From Shewanella sp. AS1 (GTDB lineage: Bacteria > Pseudomonadota > Gammaproteobacteria > Enterobacterales > Shewanellaceae), in assembly GCF_021412565.1 (NCBI RefSeq), contig NZ_JAKCLJ010000001.1, positions 434,001 through 498,000 of the forward strand: a stretch of DNA of 64,000 nt. Direction: 5' to 3'. Position numbers and translations under genes: made by a program. Below, in pieces: positions 1 to 8,256 of this stretch. The notes beneath the pieces are model-generated. The model was not told the origin of the DNA and did no database searches. It saw only the letters and a list, made by a program, of their open reading frames with translations. The number at the start of each line of letters is the position of its first letter. Position 1 is the stretch's first letter.

Positions 1-623
1 AGCGGCCGACGAAAGTGCCTGCTCCCGAGCTGATTGCTGAGATTAAAGCCAAAACAGGAATCGCGCATCTCACGCTCGATGGCCGTAGGCTGAGTAAAGA
101 TATCGGCGAGCTTTATGTGGATCTCTCCGCCATCGCCAAAGGTTTCGGTGTCGATAAGGTGGCCAGCATACTGGCTAAGTATCAGCCTAAAGGCTATCTG
201 GTTGAGATAGGCGGCGAAGTGAGCGTCTTTGGCAACAAGGCCGACGGCACAGCTTGGCGTATCGCCATAGAGCAGCCCGATGAGAATGAGCGTACGGTAC
301 AGCAGGTGATTGAGCCGGGTAATATGGCGATGGCGACCTCAGGTGACTATCGTAACTATTACGAGGAAGAGGGGCAGCGCTTTACCCACATTATCGATCC
401 CCGTACTGGCTATCCTGTGGAGCATAAACTGGCCTCTGTGACCGTATTACACAGCGAATGTATGATAGCCGATGGCTATGCCACCGCCATGATGGTCATG
501 GGGACAGAGGCTTCTCTCGCGCTGGCGAAGGAGCAGAACCTGGCTATTATGCTGATTGAGAAGCAAGACACAGGTTTTAAGGTCTATTACAGCGATGCCT
601 TTAAGCCTTTCGTGGGTTTGTGA
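1..623 (+). CDS. apbE: FAD:protein FMN transferase ApbE (5' truncated by window edge)
   Basis: C-terminal ~206 codons of an ApbE flavinyltransferase; the frame is open to the window edge, so the GTG at 15 is not the real start. ApbE attaches FMN from FAD to a threonine of target proteins such as NqrB and NqrC. Visible family signatures are DLSAIAKGFGVDKV, the Gly-rich GYLVEIGGEV, MATSGDYRNYYEE and FTHIIDPRTGYPV, the last containing the Mg/FAD-binding region. The next gene is nqrM, the usual nqrABCDEF-apbE-nqrM order, so the target is very probably the Na+-translocating NADH:quinone reductase. Signal peptide and N-terminus lie outside the window. Confidence 0.93.
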   Translation, partial: RPTKVPAPELIAEIKAKTGIAHLTLDGRRLSKDIGELYVDLSAIAKGFGVDKVASILAKYQPKGYLVEIGGEVSVFGNKADGTAWRIAIEQPDENERTVQQVIEPGNMAMATSGDYRNYYEEEGQRFTHIIDPRTGYPVEHKLASVTVLHSECMIADGYATAMMVMGTEASLALAKEQNLAIMLIEKQDTGFKVYYSDAFKPFVGL

Positions 624-641
624 TAAAATAAGTGTTATTGA

Positions 642-685
642 GCCGGGTCGCTAATACTGCCTCTGTGGAGGTAAGCGAGTCCGGC
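642..685 (+). repeat. Compound imperfect hairpin downstream of apbE
   Basis: GCCGG at 642-646 pairs with CCGGC at 681-685. The stem continues through two G-T pairs and CGCT/AGCG with one bulge, and encloses an inner CCTC-tgtg-GAGG hairpin (660-671). There is no T-run after it, so it is not a standard terminator. It may stabilise or process the nqr transcript before nqrM. Confidence 0.5.
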
Positions 686-695
686 GGTAGCAATT

Positions 696-735
696 CTAGA
701 TAGTAAATAGCTAAGCTAGATAGTAAATAGCTAAA
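696..735 (+). repeat. 20-bp tandem duplication between apbE and nqrM
   Basis: The 19-mer CTAGATAGTAAATAGCTAA occurs at 696-714 and again, perfectly, at 716-734 (period 20). It lies in the 164-bp apbE-nqrM spacer, about 50 bp before the nqrM start. Confidence 0.9.
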
Positions 736-787
736 TTGTCATAGTCGATTATAAGCAGATTTCGGTTATCTGCTGTTGGAGTGATTC

Positions 788-1009
788 ATGGGCACCTTTG
801 TAGCGGCATTTGTAGTATTACTACTGTTTTTTGTATTGATGTCGATTGGTTACATAGTTAAACAGAAAGCGGTAGCTGGCAGCTGTGGTGGTTTAGGGGC
901 TTTGGGGATTGAGAAAGCCTGCGACTGCGATGAGCCCTGTGATAAACGTAAGGCTAAGATGGCCGAAGAAGCACGTCGTGAAAAGTTGACCAAAGACAGG
1001 ATCATCTAA
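788..1009 (+). CDS. nqrM: Na+-NQR maturation protein NqrM
   Basis: Small (73 aa) DUF539/NqrM protein. One N-terminal membrane helix (residues ~4-24) is followed by a short soluble tail with four cysteines (C33, C45, C47, C51) in SCGGLGALGIEKACDCDEPC. In Vibrio, NqrM is needed to assemble the Fe centre between NqrD and NqrE, and these cysteines are thought to deliver the iron. Position directly after apbE matches the canonical end of the nqr operon. Start ATG at 788 is preceded by GGAGTG. A terminator-like hairpin follows at 1042-1069. Confidence 0.95.
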   Translation: MGTFVAAFVVLLLFFVLMSIGYIVKQKAVAGSCGGLGALGIEKACDCDEPCDKRKAKMAEEARREKLTKDRII

Positions 1010-1041
1010 TAAACGACTCTTATCTTACTGATTGATTTCTG

Positions 1042-1069
1042 AAAAGGCGCTAACGATAGTGCCTTTTTT
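1042..1069 (+). terminator. Rho-independent terminator after nqrM
   Basis: AAAAGGCGCT - 6-nt loop - AGTGCCTTTT (one G-T pair), then a T-run. Ends the nqr operon. Confidence 0.75.
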
Positions 1070-1209
1070 ACACCGTTTTTCTGTATTAGCCTCTTTGTTG
1101 CAGCTTGTGGTCTTCGCTTTTCCTATTGGCTTTTTGTGCTAGCAAAGGGGCGGTTAATGCTTTAGGTTAGGCTGTGAGTCGGACAGTCATACCATGAGGG
1201 AGCATATCT

Positions 1210-1737
1210 ATGAAATCGGCAGTCGAGCAGCTTGCCACCTATAAGAGCGTTCATTTGAACGCGAGTAATATCAAGAGTCATTTTGTCGGGATCCCGCTGA
1301 TCATCTGGTCACTCTTTGTGGTGCTTAATCTTATTCCTTTTAACCTCACTGTTGATTTGGCGGGTTTTGCTGTCAGTATGGATCTAGCTAATATCTTCAC
1401 TTTAGTCGTGTTGATTTACTACTTTAAGCTGCATTTTCGATTAGCACTGGGTTTACTGCTGTTTATTCTTCCTGTGAACTATACGGCCCAGTTGGCAGCT
1501 CAGACGGATATGGCGCTCTGGATAGCCACAGGGGTATTTGTGATAGGCTGGATATTCCAGCTAATTGGGCATCAGTATGAACGTGCTAAGCCAGCCTTTG
1601 TCGATGATATCAACCAGCTGCTGATTGGTCCCTTTTTCCTGATGGCTGAGATCTATTTTGCGCTAGGCTGGGAGTCAGAGCTCAATCAAACCATCACACC
1701 CTTGGCCAGAGAGAAACGGGCGATACTAGACAGTTAG
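1210..1737 (+). CDS. Mpo1-like (DUF962) integral membrane protein
   Basis: 175-aa protein of the DUF962/Mpo1 family (yeast YGL010W). The N-terminal YKSVHLNASNIKSHFVGIP resembles the family's conserved 'Y..-H-x-N..-HfiGiP' block, and LIGHQYERAKPAF / LIGPFF matches the second conserved histidine block. Four to five hydrophobic helices fill the rest (~29-48, 55-75, 80-95, 102-118, 135-152). Yeast Mpo1 is an Fe(II) dioxygenase acting on 2-hydroxy fatty acids; whether the bacterial protein does the same is inference. It stands alone between two terminators, so it is probably monocistronic. Confidence 0.8.
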   Translation: MKSAVEQLATYKSVHLNASNIKSHFVGIPLIIWSLFVVLNLIPFNLTVDLAGFAVSMDLANIFTLVVLIYYFKLHFRLALGLLLFILPVNYTAQLAAQTDMALWIATGVFVIGWIFQLIGHQYERAKPAFVDDINQLLIGPFFLMAEIYFALGWESELNQTITPLAREKRAILDS

Positions 1738-1754
1738 CTTGGCTAGCAACTATA

Positions 1755-1781
1755 AAAAAAGGCGCAATCTGCGCCTTTTTT
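1755..1781. terminator. Bidirectional terminator between mpo1-like gene and corB
   Basis: AAAAAAGGCGC - AATCT - GCGCCTTTTTT. A- and T-runs on both flanks allow it to serve both converging genes. Confidence 0.9.
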
Positions 1782-1789
1782 GTGTGACA

Positions 1790-3061
1790 TTACTTTAAGT
1801 GTTTATAGTGCTGGGGCATGACCCGCACTATCTTCACCATGTTATCGCCGACTTCTACTACTTCTATCGGGTAACCTGCGATACGCATCGAGGTATAGGG
1901 TTCAGGGATCTCTTCTAGGTATTCCAAAATCAAGCCGTTAAGGGTTTTAGGACCGTCGATGGGAAAGTCCCAATCCATCTCTTTGTTCAGATCACGAATG
2001 TTGATGGTGGCATCGATGAGATAGCTGCCATCGGGTTGCTTGGTGATATCTTCACTAGGCGTTGTGATCATAGAGGTGGTAAAGTCACCGACTATCTCCT
2101 CAAGAATATCTTCCAGAGTGGCCAGTCCCTGAATATCGCCGTATTCATCCACCACTAAGCCGATGCGCTCTTTGTTGCGCTGGAAGTTAGCCAGCTGCAC
2201 GTTCAGCGGCGTGCCCTCGGGAATAAAGTAGATCTCTTTTACGGCGCGCAGCAGGGAAGATTTGCTGAACTGCTCTTTCGATTGCAGACGCAGCGCATCG
2301 CGCAGATGCACAAAACCGACCGCATCGTCTATGGTATCGCGATAGAGCAATACCCGAGTGTGCGGGCTCTGGATCACCTGTTTATTGATGCTCTTAAAGT
2401 CGTCATTGATATTGATGGCATAGAGTTCCGAGCGGGGGATCATGATGTCTTCTACTGTCACTTTTTCCAGATCCATGATCGACAGCAGCATCTCCTGGTG
2501 TCGTCTCGGGATCAAGGCGCCGGCCTCATGCACTACGGTTCTTAGCTCCTCTTGGCTCAAGGCGTCATCCTCTTTCACCGAGCGAATACCTAATATATGC
2601 AGGAAGGTGGAGGTAATCAAGTTGACGATTTTTACCAGCGGCGACAGTAGGGTCAATAATACCTTAAGCAGGATGCTTGATGGAAAAGCGATCCGCTCAG
2701 GGTGCAGGGCGGCAACGGTTTTGGGCGTTACCTCGGCAAAGACCAGAACTATGAGTGTCAAAGCACCGGTTGCAATTGCCACCCCCACATCACCAAACAG
2801 GCGAATACCGATAATGGTCGCGATGGCCGAAGCCAGAATATTAACCAGGTTATTGCCGATCAGGATTAGACCTATCAGTCTGTCGGGACGATCGAGCAGT
2901 TTAATTGCCCGCTTTGCCCCTTTATGACCATTGTTGGCCAGGTGGCGCAGACGATATCGATTGAGTGACATCATGGCAGTCTCTGAGCCTGAAAAGTAGG
3001 CAGAGATGATGATAAGTACAAACAGAATAATAAGAAGTACGCCGGTGGATATTGCGTCCAA
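1790..3061 (-). CDS. corB: CorB/CorC-type (CNNM) membrane protein, HlyC/CorC family
   Basis: 423-aa protein with the classic YfjD/CorB layout: DUF21 membrane domain (residues ~1-190, including the SGSETAMMSLNRYR motif), tandem CBS domains (~205-325, beginning VEDIMIPRSELYAI and containing VVDEYGDIQGLATLEDILEEIVG), and a C-terminal CorC_HlyC transporter-associated domain (~340-415). The family is linked to Mg2+ (and Co2+) efflux or homeostasis; CBS domains usually bind ATP-Mg. It lies downstream of ypjD on the same strand, the ypjD-yfjD order found next to ffh in E. coli. Confidence 0.9.
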   Translation of the reverse strand: MDAISTGVLLIILFVLIIISAYFSGSETAMMSLNRYRLRHLANNGHKGAKRAIKLLDRPDRLIGLILIGNNLVNILASAIATIIGIRLFGDVGVAIATGALTLIVLVFAEVTPKTVAALHPERIAFPSSILLKVLLTLLSPLVKIVNLITSTFLHILGIRSVKEDDALSQEELRTVVHEAGALIPRRHQEMLLSIMDLEKVTVEDIMIPRSELYAININDDFKSINKQVIQSPHTRVLLYRDTIDDAVGFVHLRDALRLQSKEQFSKSSLLRAVKEIYFIPEGTPLNVQLANFQRNKERIGLVVDEYGDIQGLATLEDILEEIVGDFTTSMITTPSEDITKQPDGSYLIDATINIRDLNKEMDWDFPIDGPKTLNGLILEYLEEIPEPYTSMRIAGYPIEVVEVGDNMVKIVRVMPQHYKHLK

Positions 3062-3186
3062 TCAGTGGCCCCGCTTTAGCGAAAATAACGAAAATTGCTG
3101 TAAGGAGTAGTAAATACAGCGATTTGAATCAAGAGTCAAGTGAACCTGAGGCGAGGTAAATCCCATAAAGCCCCAGGTTATCTGAC

Positions 3187-3975
3187 TTATTGTAGGATTA
3201 GCTCTTTAACAATACGCGCCCCAAAATAGGCCAGTGACAGCAGCACAGCGCCTGTTAGTGTGTAAGCCACGGCAGTACGCACCTTACAGCCGACCCAATA
3301 TTGCTGGGCCAACATGGCGATATATGTAAACCAGGCAACGATAGAGAGTATCGCTTTATGGCCCTGGCCATCGGCAAACATATCATCGAGGAAAATAAAA
3401 CCGGTCGCCAGAGACAAGCTGAGTAAGACCACGCCAATAATCACCAGATGATAAAGCTGTTTTTCGACCGTCATTAAAGGTGGGATAGCCGGGCTCAGCA
3501 TCAACTGCTTTTTCTTTAACTTGCTCTGGATAAGTGACAACTGAATGGCATAGAGGGCGGCGATCATCAAGGCGCTGTATGCCATCAATGAGAGCACCAC
3601 ATGGGCCAGCACTTCAGGGTAAAGCTCGAAATGGATAATAAACTTAGGTGGCAGCAACCATAGTAGGGCGACTGAGATAATCGAGCAGGCGTAGACCACA
3701 GGGACAACGACAATCACCTTGAGCCTGAACATTAAGATGGTAAAAGCAAAGGCGATGATCCAGTTCACCATGGAGATCACATTGGTTAGGCTGAAGTTTT
3801 GCCCATCGCCAGTAAATACGGCTTGATACAGTGCGGCAGCATGGAGAATAACTGCGATGGCGGCACATACTGCAACGGCTTTGCGGTTAGGTCCTTCGGC
3901 ATGAAACAGGCGAGTGACCACCAGAATAAACGCGATTGTATAGAATAAAATGGCTGGAGCCGAAAAAATAACCAT
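3187..3975 (-). CDS. ypjD: YpjD inner-membrane protein (cytochrome c assembly/HemX-like)
   Basis: 262-aa integral membrane protein with about eight hydrophobic helices and a C-terminal CcsA/HemX-like region containing AHVVLSLMAYSALMIAALYA and GHKAILSIVAWFTYIAML (His-bearing helices). It belongs to the cytochrome-c-assembly protein family but the role of the YpjD branch is not established. It sits 125 bp upstream of corB on the same strand and divergent from ffh, the same neighbourhood as in E. coli, so co-transcription with corB is likely. Confidence 0.85.
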   Translation of the reverse strand: MVIFSAPAILFYTIAFILVVTRLFHAEGPNRKAVAVCAAIAVILHAAALYQAVFTGDGQNFSLTNVISMVNWIIAFAFTILMFRLKVIVVVPVVYACSIISVALLWLLPPKFIIHFELYPEVLAHVVLSLMAYSALMIAALYAIQLSLIQSKLKKKQLMLSPAIPPLMTVEKQLYHLVIIGVVLLSLSLATGFIFLDDMFADGQGHKAILSIVAWFTYIAMLAQQYWVGCKVRTAVAYTLTGAVLLSLAYFGARIVKELILQ

Positions 3976-4278
3976 CGAAATTTAACCTATAGTTTGTTAG
4001 CTTTCCCGCGCAATCACAATGTCATAGCGAGCACGAGAACCTGCTTAACGGATGTGGTTAGAATAACACGACCTTGAGGCAAATGGGCAGAGGCATTGCA
4101 CACAAAAATTAGCCATTTCTGAGCGTTGCTCCTAAATTTTAAACATTCGTTATCGCTAAAGTTGTCCTTGGGTTCGACATAGAGATCGAATAGTTAAAGG
4201 CCTGCGGTAGCATAATCTCCATGCATGGTTATAATACAGGCCATTGTTCACCATGACTCAACAGTAAAGAACGCGATA

Positions 4279-5652
4279 ATGTTTGATAACCTCACCGATA
4301 GATTGTCACGAACCCTGAAGAACATCAGCGGACGTGGTCGCCTAACTGAAGACAACATAAAAGAAACGTTACGCGAAGTGCGTATGGCACTGCTGGAAGC
4401 CGATGTGGCTCTGCCTGTGGTTCGCGCCTTTGTTAACAGCGTTAAAGAGCGTGCCGTAGGTCAGGAAGTTGCTAAGAGCCTGAGCCCGGGTCAAGCCTTC
4501 ATTAAGATAGTGCAAAGCGAGCTGGAAAACGCCATGGGCGAGGCCAACGAAGCACTGAATCTTTCGGCGCTGCCTCCAGCCGTGATCATGATGGCCGGTC
4601 TTCAGGGTGCGGGTAAAACCACCAGTGTCGCTAAGCTGGCTAAGTTTTTACGCGAGCGCGAAAAGAAATCTGTGCTTGTGGTCAGTGCCGACGTCTACCG
4701 TCCGGCGGCGATCAAACAGCTGGAAACCCTGGCGAATGAAGTTAGTGTCGAGTTTTTCCCATCGGATGTCAGCCAAAAGCCTATCGACATAGTCAATAGC
4801 GCCATGAGTCACGCCAAGCTTAAGTTTATCGATGTGGTGATTGTCGATACCGCAGGTCGTCTGCATGTGGATGAAAGCATGATGGACGAAATAAAGGCGC
4901 TGCATGCGGCGGTCAAGCCCATCGAGACCCTGTTTGTTGTCGATGCCATGACAGGTCAGGATGCGGCCAATACTGCCAAAGCCTTCAATGAGGCGCTGCC
5001 ACTAAGTGGTGTGGTACTGACTAAGGTCGACGGCGATGCGCGTGGTGGTGCGGCGTTATCGATCCGTCATATCACAGGTAAGCCGATCAAGTTCCTGGGT
5101 GTGGGCGAGAAAACCGATGCCCTAGAGCCTTTCCATCCGGATCGTGTCGCTTCACGTATTCTGGGCATGGGTGATGTGTTATCGCTTATCGAAGAAGTTG
5201 AGCGCGGCGTCGATAAAGAAAAGGCGATGAAGCTGGCTTCGAAAGTGAAGCAGGGCGGCAGTTTCGACCTTGAAGATTTCCGCGAGCAGTTACAGCAGAT
5301 GAAAAACATGGGCGGCATGATGAACATGCTCGAGAAGCTGCCTGGCGTGGGACAGCTGCCGCCGGAAGCACTGGCTCAGGTTCAAGATGGCAAGATGACT
5401 GGCCAGATGGAAGCGATTATTAACTCTATGACCCCGGGTGAGCGTAAGCGCCCCGAGATCATTAAAGGCTCACGCAAGCGCCGGATAGCCTTAGGTTCTG
5501 GTACTCAAATTCAGGATGTTAACCGCCTGCTTAAGCAGTTTACCCAGATGCAGAAGATGATGAAGAAGATGTCGGGTAAAGGTGGCATGAAGAAGATGAT
5601 GCGTGGCATGAGTGGTATGTTGCCACCAGGCATGAAGATGCCGGGGCGATAA
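4279..5652 (+). CDS. ffh: Signal recognition particle protein Ffh
   Basis: SRP54 GTPase that binds 4.5S RNA and signal sequences for co-translational targeting to FtsY and SecYEG. Start chosen at the ATG opening MFDNLTDRLSRTLKNISGRG; an in-frame ATG at 4225 would add 18 non-conserved residues. N domain ~1-85; G domain ~100-295 with P-loop GLQGAGKTTS (107-116), DTAGR and TKVDGDARGG; C-terminal Met-rich M domain (~325-457) with many MKKM/GGMM runs and GSRKRRIALGSG. 457 aa, normal for the family. Monocistronic; rpsP starts 205 bp downstream with its own promoter. Confidence 0.98.
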   Translation: MFDNLTDRLSRTLKNISGRGRLTEDNIKETLREVRMALLEADVALPVVRAFVNSVKERAVGQEVAKSLSPGQAFIKIVQSELENAMGEANEALNLSALPPAVIMMAGLQGAGKTTSVAKLAKFLREREKKSVLVVSADVYRPAAIKQLETLANEVSVEFFPSDVSQKPIDIVNSAMSHAKLKFIDVVIVDTAGRLHVDESMMDEIKALHAAVKPIETLFVVDAMTGQDAANTAKAFNEALPLSGVVLTKVDGDARGGAALSIRHITGKPIKFLGVGEKTDALEPFHPDRVASRILGMGDVLSLIEEVERGVDKEKAMKLASKVKQGGSFDLEDFREQLQQMKNMGGMMNMLEKLPGVGQLPPEALAQVQDGKMTGQMEAIINSMTPGERKRPEIIKGSRKRRIALGSGTQIQDVNRLLKQFTQMQKMMKKMSGKGGMKKMMRGMSGMLPPGMKMPGR

Positions 5653-5733
5653 TCCCCTCATTTTATGAAGATTTAGCCTAATTCACTGGGTCGGACACCG
5701 ATTCGGTGGATTGGTTGTTAAGTGTGAAAAACG

Positions 5734-5761
5734 TTGCATTTGCCGCTGATTCAGGTAGAAT
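5734..5761 (+). promoter_or_regulatory. Candidate sigma70 promoter of the rpsP operon
   Basis: TTGCAT (5734-5739), 16-bp spacer, TAGAAT (5756-5761), about 97 bp before rpsP. Placed just ahead of the structured leader. Confidence 0.55.
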
Positions 5762-5776
5762 CGTGCGGCTTTCTTT

Positions 5777-5816
5777 CTGGGACTCTTCGCGAACACGGGG
5801 TTCCAGTTTTTATTTT
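5777..5816 (+). promoter_or_regulatory. Terminator-like hairpin in the rpsP leader (putative attenuator)
   Basis: CTGGGACTC (5777-5785) pairs with GGGTTCCAG (5798-5806) including G-T pairs, followed by TTTTTATTTTT. A second hairpin, TTTGCCC-8 nt-GGGCAAA (5815-5821/5830-5836), immediately follows, just before the AGAGGATAA ribosome-binding region. The layout suggests leader-mediated control of the operon; no experimental link is known to me. Confidence 0.5.
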
Positions 5817-5857
5817 TGCCCGATTAAAAGGGCAAATCATTAGAGGATAAAAGACGC

Positions 5858-6109
5858 ATGGTTACCATTCGTTTAGCTCGAGGCGGCGCAAAAAAGCGTC
5901 CATTTTATAACATCGTTGTAGCTGATAGCCGCAATGCACGTGACGGTCGTTTCATCGAACGTGTTGGTTTCTTCAACCCGGTTGCCCGTGGTCAAGAAGA
6001 AGCTCTACGTTTAGACCTAGATCGTGTTGAGCACTGGGTTGCTAACGGTGCTGCTACTACTGAACGTGTAGCAAAACTGATCAAAGACGCTCGTAAAGCT
6101 GCTGCTTAA
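5858..6109 (+). CDS. rpsP: 30S ribosomal protein S16
   Basis: 83 aa, full family length, beginning [20 protein letters not shown], the S16 signature; [12 protein letters not shown] is also typical. Structural protein of the small subunit 5' domain. First gene of the conserved rpsP-rimM-trmD-rplS operon; 20 bp separate it from rimM. Codon use is strongly biased as expected for a ribosomal gene. Confidence 0.99.
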   Translation: MVTIRLARGGAKKRPFYNIVVADSRNARDGRFIERVGFFNPVARGQEEALRLDLDRVEHWVANGAATTERVAKLIKDARKAAA

Positions 6110-6129
6110 TAGCGTTAAGGTATAGATTG

Positions 6130-6660
6130 ATGAGTAGTCACCAAGACCCTGTCGTGCTGGGTAAATTAGGTTCCTGTCACGGCATTAAAGGTTGGTTGAA
6201 GATCACTAGCTATACCGATTCTGTCGAAGATATTTTTGACTATTCTCCCTGGTTGATTAAAGAGCAGGGACAATGGCGCGAGGTGAAGGTTGAGCAGTGG
6301 CGCGTTCAGGGTAAAGCAATTATTGCAGCCCTCGAAGGTGTGACGACGAGAGACCGAGCGCAAATGCTCACTAACTGTGAGATTGCGATTCCCGCTGAGG
6401 CGATGAAAGCGCTGCCGGAAGATGAGTTCTACTGGCGTGACTTAATTGGCTGTAAGGTGGTGAATACCAAAGGCTATAGCATGGGTAAGGTCGATCAGAT
6501 CGTGGAAACAGGATCGAACGATGTTCTCTTAGTGAAGGCCAACGCGAAAGATGCCTTTGGCAAAACGGAACGTATGATTCCTTTTGTTACCGAGCAGTTC
6601 ATCCTTGAGGTGAACCTAACGGAAAAACAAATTTTAGTGGATTGGGATCCGGACTTCTAA
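6130..6660 (+). CDS. rimM: Ribosome maturation factor RimM
   Basis: 176-aa 16S rRNA processing factor needed for 30S head assembly, binding S19. N-terminal RimM beta-barrel ([18 protein letters not shown]... , ~8-90) then PRC-barrel (~98-175, beginning [20 protein letters not shown] and ending ILVDWDPDF, the typical RimM terminus). Start taken at ATG 6130; the adjoining TTG at 6127 is in frame but unneeded. Second gene of the rpsP operon, 15 bp before trmD. Confidence 0.97.
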   Translation: MSSHQDPVVLGKLGSCHGIKGWLKITSYTDSVEDIFDYSPWLIKEQGQWREVKVEQWRVQGKAIIAALEGVTTRDRAQMLTNCEIAIPAEAMKALPEDEFYWRDLIGCKVVNTKGYSMGKVDQIVETGSNDVLLVKANAKDAFGKTERMIPFVTEQFILEVNLTEKQILVDWDPDF

Positions 6661-6675
6661 GTCGAGGGACAACAG

Positions 6676-7422
6676 ATGTGGTTAGGGGTAGTAACCCTGT
6701 TTCCAGAGATGTTTCGTGCCGTAACAGACTTTGGGGTAACGGGTCGAGCCGTTAGCAACGGCTTACTGGAGTTGCAAACCTGGAATCCTCGTGATTTCAC
6801 CCATGATAAACATCGTACCGTGGACGACAGGCCTTATGGCGGCGGACCGGGAATGTTGATGATGGTGCAACCCCTACGCGATGCTATCCATGCTGCCAAA
6901 GCGGCAGCGGGTGACAAAGCTAAGGTGATTTATCTTTCTCCTCAGGGGCGCAAGCTGACACAGCAAGGCGTCGAAGAGTTAGCTAAATCGGAGCGTTTGA
7001 TTTTAGTGTGCGGTCGTTATGAAGGTATCGATGAGCGCATTATTCAAACAGAAGTGGATGAAGAGTGGTCGATTGGAGATTACGTGCTTTCGGGCGGTGA
7101 ACTTCCAGCAATGACGCTAATCGATTCAGTATCTCGCTTGGTGCCAGGTGTACTTGGTAAGCAAGCATCGGCAGAGCAGGATTCCTTCTCTGACGGATTG
7201 CTGGATTGTCCCCACTACACTCGGCCTGAAAGCTTAGAAGGCATCGACGTGCCCAGTGTGTTGCTAAGTGGAAACCACGAACATATTAGACGCTGGCGTC
7301 TAAAACAGAGTCTCGGTAGAACTCTGCAAAGACGACCAGAATTATTTGAAAATCTAGCTCTGACTGACGAACAAACCCAGCTATTAGCCGAGTTTGTCGA
7401 TGCCGCCAAACAAGGCGAGTAA
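6676..7422 (+). CDS. trmD: tRNA (guanine-N1)-methyltransferase TrmD
   Basis: 248-aa SPOUT methyltransferase that makes m1G37 in tRNAs and prevents +1 frameshifting. Signatures: [13 protein letters not shown] start, [29 protein letters not shown], and trefoil-knot SAM site [16 protein letters not shown]-terminal domain contains CPHYTRPE and [13 protein letters not shown]. Third gene in the operon; rplS follows after 35 bp. Confidence 0.98.
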   Translation: MWLGVVTLFPEMFRAVTDFGVTGRAVSNGLLELQTWNPRDFTHDKHRTVDDRPYGGGPGMLMMVQPLRDAIHAAKAAAGDKAKVIYLSPQGRKLTQQGVEELAKSERLILVCGRYEGIDERIIQTEVDEEWSIGDYVLSGGELPAMTLIDSVSRLVPGVLGKQASAEQDSFSDGLLDCPHYTRPESLEGIDVPSVLLSGNHEHIRRWRLKQSLGRTLQRRPELFENLALTDEQTQLLAEFVDAAKQGE

Positions 7423-7457
7423 CAAGTGGTCAGTTATTACTAGTATGGAGTTTATTC

Positions 7458-7808
7458 ATGAATAACATCATTAAAATGCTCAACGAAGAGCAAATGAAAC
7501 AAGATGTACCAGCATTTGGTGCAGGTGACACAGTTGTTGTTAAAGTACGTGTTGTAGAAGGCGGTAAAGAGCGTCTACAGGCGTTCGAAGGCGTTGTTAT
7601 CGCTAAGCGTAACCGTGGTCTGCATTCTGCATTCACAGTGCGCAAGATCTCTAATGGTGAAGGTGTTGAGCGTGCGTTCCAGACTCACAGCCCACTCATC
7701 TCAAGCATCGAAGTTAAGCGTCGCGGCCGTGTTCGTCGTGCTAAGCTTTACTACCTACGCGATCGTTCAGGTAAGTCTGCACGTATCCGTGAGAAACTTG
7801 CTAAGTAA
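7458..7808 (+). CDS. rplS: 50S ribosomal protein L19
   Basis: 116 aa, beginning [26 protein letters not shown] and containing [23 protein letters not shown] and [19 protein letters not shown], all diagnostic of L19, which lies at the 30S-50S interface. Last gene of the rpsP operon, followed by a terminator at 7849-7871. Confidence 0.99.
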   Translation: MNNIIKMLNEEQMKQDVPAFGAGDTVVVKVRVVEGGKERLQAFEGVVIAKRNRGLHSAFTVRKISNGEGVERAFQTHSPLISSIEVKRRGRVRRAKLYYLRDRSGKSARIREKLAK

Positions 7809-7848
7809 GAAATTACTACAAGTAAACAAGATGCAGTGTTCGCACAAT

Positions 7849-7871
7849 AAACCGCCTTATGGCGGTTTTTT
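7849..7871 (+). terminator. Terminator of the rpsP-rimM-trmD-rplS operon
   Basis: AAACCGCC-TTAT-GGCGGTTTTTT. Its 3' half (GCCTTATGGCGGTTTT) is repeated at 7899-7914 without a matching 5' arm. Confidence 0.9.
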
Positions 7872-8256
7872 GTTTGTCTGATAAGGTTTTTTTGGTTTGC
7901 CTTATGGCGGTTTTGATTTTATTTAATCGCTAACTCTTCACTCCTCACTCTTCCTCTTATCTTTGCCAATACACATTTTTGTGGTTGTTTTCTCTGTTTG
8001 TTGCTGCGTGTTCAAGAGGTGCGTCAGATATTTTACAGTGAGCAAATTTAGTGCTTGATCTGTGTACAAACAACAGGCATAGTGACTACGAATGTAATGG
8101 CGTACCGTTACAGTATTGCGATAATGTATAATCGAAACAGATACGCTTATACAGACAAGCAAAAACAGACACTAATACAGACAAACTATAGGTATAAAGC
8201 GGATTTTGGCAGTATTCTTTAGTGAATGGTAATTTGAATTTAGGTTGGTAACAGCT
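7872..8256. other. Intergenic region upstream of aroF
   Basis: No gene seen. Contains a partial copy of the rplS terminator (7899-7914), a palindromic candidate operator (8093-8112), a TATAAT-like -10 (8127-8132) and three ACAGACA heptamers (8151, 8165, 8177) that would fall in the aroF 5' UTR. Confidence 0.6.
8093..8112. promoter_or_regulatory. Palindromic candidate operator of aroF-tyrA
   Basis: TGTAATGGCGTACCGTTACA: arms TGTAA/TTACA and inner GG/CC are symmetric. It overlaps the expected -35 region of the TATAAT at 8127-8132. It resembles a TyrR box (TGTAAA-N6-TTTACA) but its half-sites are 2 bp further apart, so assignment to TyrR is uncertain. Confidence 0.45.

Noticed and set aside
2442..2927. 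161-codon plus-strand ORF inside corB
   Set aside because: Antisense to a clear corB reading frame and lacks any family signature; arises from codon bias.
8093..8112. Canonical TyrR box before aroF
   Set aside because: Half-sites TGTAA/TTACA are 10 bp apart where the consensus needs 8; kept only as a generic candidate operator.
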